DNA from: an uncultured Limimonas sp. | Lineage (GTDB): Bacteria; Pseudomonadota; Alphaproteobacteria; Kiloniellales; Rhodovibrionaceae | Length of the DNA stretch: 35,909 nucleotides | Direction: 5' to 3' | Assembly: GCA_913055855.1 (NCBI GenBank) | Contig: CAJXKW010000017.1 | Coordinates: 1-35,909, forward strand | Shown here: one piece after another, positions 34,208 through 35,909 of the stretch | Layout: the number at the start of each line of letters is the position of its first letter | Position numbering within the stretch: the stretch's first letter is position 1 | Position numbers and translations under genes: made by a program | Notes under the pieces: model-generated | What the model was told of the DNA's origin: nothing | Seen by the model: the letters and a program-made list of their open reading frames with translations, nothing else | Database searches by the model: none

Positions 34208-35389
34208 ATGCCGTTATCGCGCCCCGGCCGCTTCCTGGCGGCCCTGGTGCTCGCCGTCGCCGCGCTGGGCCCGGCGAGCGCCGCAGACAACGCGGACACC
34301 GACGCCGACGACGCGGCGCGCGGCTTTATCGCCGCGCCGCAGCAGCTCTCCGGCACGCTGCAGGGCAAGCAGTTCATCGCCGGGCCGGAGGTCTATGTCG
34401 ACGCGAAAACCGACGACGACATTTTCGCCGCCGGCGGCGACGTGGAAATCCGCACCGCGGAGGTCCTGGACATCTTCGCCGCGGGCGCTGTGGTCGACCT
34501 GACCGACGTCACCGCGGAGGACGCCATTCTGGCCGGCGGCACCGTGAGCACGCGCGGGGTTCTCGCGGGCGACCTCATCGCCGCCGGGGCCTCCGTCGAG
34601 CTGGGCCATACCGCCCGGGTCGCCGGCGACGTCCTGGCCGCGGGCGGGCGCGTGGCGCTCGCCGGGGACGTCGAGGGCGACCTCCGGGCCGCCGCGGGCG
34701 AGATCCGCATCGACGGCACCGTGGCCGGGAACGTCAACCTCGCGGGCGAGCGCATCGTCCTGGGGCCCAACGCCGACATCCGGGGCGACCTGACCTACCG
34801 CAGCGCGCAGGAGCTGCAGCGCATGACGGGTGCGCGGGTTGCTGGGCAGATCAGCCGAAAGACGCTGGAACGGCCCGAGATGCCTGGCCTTGTGGACATG
34901 ATCCTAGCGGGCGCGCTGGGCTGGTTCGGTGTGGTCGTCAGCGGCATTGCATTGGGCGCGCTGCTCGTGGGCACGGTGCCGCGACTCATTGCCGGTGCGA
35001 GCGACAGCATCGTTGTGGCGCCCTGGGGCTCGCTGGGCATCGGCCTCCTCGTGCTGGTGGGTGTGCCCGTGGCCGCGGCGGTGCTGATGGCAACCGTGGT
35101 GGGCATTCCCGTCGCCGTTCTGGCGCTGCTGCTCTACGGCGTGCTGGCGGCCGTGGGCCTGATTGCCGCGGCCCTGGCGATCGGCAAGCACCTGCCCTGG
35201 ATCGGCGGCCGCCATGCCGGGACGCTCGGCTTCGGCCCGCGCTTCGGCCGCGTCGCGGCGGGCATCGTGCTGCTCGCGCTGGTGGGCCTGCTGCCCTTCG
35301 TCGGCGGGTTCCTGATCCTGCTTGCGGCGATCTTCGGCCTGGGCGCGGCGGCGACCCAAGGCTGGCAGCTAGTGGGTGGCCGCGGCTGA
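34208..35389 (+). CDS. Exported bactofilin-like beta-helix protein with C-terminal membrane domain
   Basis: A 393-residue envelope protein. Residues 1-25 are a signal peptide (FLAALVLAVAALGPASA). Residues ~50-205 are short beta-strand repeats of the polymer-forming (bactofilin) type: DIFAAGGDVEI, AILAGGTVSTRGVLAGDLI, VAGDVLAAGGRVALAGDVEG, and IRIDGTVAGNVNLAGERI. Residues ~225-390 hold four or more membrane helices (LAGALGWFGVVVSGIALGAL, LGIGLLVLVGVPVAAAVL, GIVLLALVGLLPFVGGFLI). The beta-helix would therefore sit on the outside. CAGGAG lies upstream of the ATG. Similar proteins are widespread but uncharacterised; a role as an envelope scaffold is inferred. Confidence 0.8.
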   Translation: MPLSRPGRFLAALVLAVAALGPASAADNADTDADDAARGFIAAPQQLSGTLQGKQFIAGPEVYVDAKTDDDIFAAGGDVEIRTAEVLDIFAAGAVVDLTDVTAEDAILAGGTVSTRGVLAGDLIAAGASVELGHTARVAGDVLAAGGRVALAGDVEGDLRAAAGEIRIDGTVAGNVNLAGERIVLGPNADIRGDLTYRSAQELQRMTGARVAGQISRKTLERPEMPGLVDMILAGALGWFGVVVSGIALGALLVGTVPRLIAGASDSIVVAPWGSLGIGLLVLVGVPVAAAVLMATVVGIPVAVLALLLYGVLAAVGLIAAALAIGKHLPWIGGRHAGTLGFGPRFGRVAAGIVLLALVGLLPFVGGFLILLAAIFGLGAAATQGWQLVGGRG

Positions 35390-35405
35390 GCCCGCTGTCG
35401 AAGAA

Positions 35406-35447
35406 ATCGCGGCCGGGCGCGATTTTCGCTTGCGTTCCGGCCGCGAT
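35406..35447. repeat. Inverted repeat between the bactofilin-like and cold-shock genes
   Basis: A perfect 11-bp dyad, ATCGCGGCCGG (35406-35416) and CCGGCCGCGAT (35437-35447), with a 20-base loop. It begins 17 bp after the bactofilin-like stop. There is no T-run, so it may be a weak terminator, an operator or part of the cold-shock leader. Confidence 0.5.
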
Positions 35448-35601
35448 ACGCCCAATTTCGGGATGTCGAGATTGGATGCCTTCCGTGACTGGTCGACGCG
35501 GCGACGCGATCTCCTGGATACCGGATGCGACGGACGATCACGACGGTCCGCGGCGAATTGGTGCCGTGGGTTTGTTGTATGACGAGATAGGAGACTCGCC
35601 G

Positions 35602-35805
35602 ATGGCGACCGGAACCGTGAAGTTTTTCAACACAAGCAAGGGCTATGGCTTCCTCCAGCCGGAGGACGGCGGTAAGGACGTCTTTGTCCACATTACGGCC
35701 GTGCAACGCGCGGGCCTCGACACCCTCAGCGAGGGCCAGCGCGTCAGCTACGAGCTGGTGACCGAGCGCGGCAAGACCGCGGCGGGCAACCTCAAGGCCC
35801 TGTAA
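35602..35805 (+). CDS. cspA: Cold-shock domain protein
   Basis: A 67-residue single-domain nucleic-acid chaperone that melts RNA structure. RNP1 is KGYGFLQPEDG and RNP2 is VFVHITAV, with the TGTVKFFNTSK start of the family. It ends RGKTAAGNLKAL, a form common in alphaproteobacteria. The ATG at 35602 follows TAGGAGA by eight bases. A frame-open extension of 42 codons upstream is leader, not protein. The ~210-base gap from 35390 is long enough for a structured 5' leader, as in many cold-shock genes, though none is proven here. Confidence 0.95.
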   Translation: MATGTVKFFNTSKGYGFLQPEDGGKDVFVHITAVQRAGLDTLSEGQRVSYELVTERGKTAAGNLKAL

Positions 35806-35862
35806 GCCGATCCAGCACGGGCCGCGGCGCGTTCGCCGCGCGCGGCCCCGCCGGACGAGATG

Positions 35863-35894
35863 CGGCGGCGGTCCTCACGGATCGCCGCCGTTTT
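35863..35894 (+). terminator. Rho-independent terminator of the cold-shock gene
   Basis: A 12-bp stem, CGGCGGCGGTCC / GGATCGCCGCCG (one G-T pair), with a TCAC loop is followed at once by TTTT. It lies 57 bases after the stop. Confidence 0.85.
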
Positions 35895-35909
35895 CGTGTT
35901 GCGGGGGGG

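Overview
The window is GC-rich (mostly well above 60% by eye) and densely coding. It looks like an alphaproteobacterial chromosome: the aconitase and the 67-residue cold-shock protein read as alphaproteobacterial types, and the intergenic DNA contains a palindromic repeat of the kind dispersed in proteobacterial genomes. The class assignment is an inference; I see no rRNA, tRNA or other marker that fixes the species.

From about 0 to 29.7 kb the window is most of an exopolysaccharide locus of the exosortase A (XrtA)/PEP-CTERM type. Hallmarks are an O-antigen-ligase-like protein of the exosortase-associated family (10231-11550), the XrtA-associated glycosyltransferase family TIGR03087 (14571-15926), an asparagine-synthetase-like amidotransferase (15923-17824), and a secreted protein with a PEP-CTERM-like tail (26791-27606). 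The exosortase itself, a priming sugar transferase, a flippase and chain-length proteins are not in the window and probably lie to the left.

Layout: 65-5170 holds cargo and decoration genes (asparagine-synthase-like protein, glycosyltransferase, alpha/alpha-toroid protein, sulfotransferase). 5478-12452 is a plus-strand run (glycosyltransferase, UDP-GlcNAc 2-epimerase, secreted beta-propeller/beta-helix protein, polymer ligase, FkbM methyltransferase). 22749-12529 is a long minus-strand run read leftward: galE, glycosyltransferase, GNAT/FemAB-like transferase, ATP-grasp ligase, amidotransferase, TIGR03087 glycosyltransferase, lectin-fold secreted protein, small membrane protein, and a two-subunit PssD/PssE glycosyltransferase. 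22806-28187 holds envelope accessory genes (serine protease, YdcF-like protein, WalW-type deacetylase, small membrane and secreted proteins, and the PEP-CTERM von Willebrand protein). 28309-29670 is a UDP-HexNAc dehydrogenase. Beyond it are general genes: acnA, a remnant of a formylglycine-generating-enzyme-like gene, an orphan phage terminase small subunit, a bactofilin-like membrane protein and a cold-shock gene with a strong terminator.

Read together, WecB-type epimerase, HexNAc 6-dehydrogenase and GalE would supply UDP-ManNAc(A), UDP-GlcNAc(A) and UDP-Gal. Five glycosyltransferase systems build the repeat unit. The amidotransferase, ATP-grasp, GNAT, FkbM, sulfotransferase and deacetylase genes would decorate it, and the ligase-like protein would polymerise or transfer it. 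The most striking regulatory element is a near-perfect sigma-54 promoter, with nested dyads and an upstream inverted repeat, in front of the PEP-CTERM von Willebrand gene. This fits the known RpoN/PrsK-PrsR control of PEP-CTERM genes.
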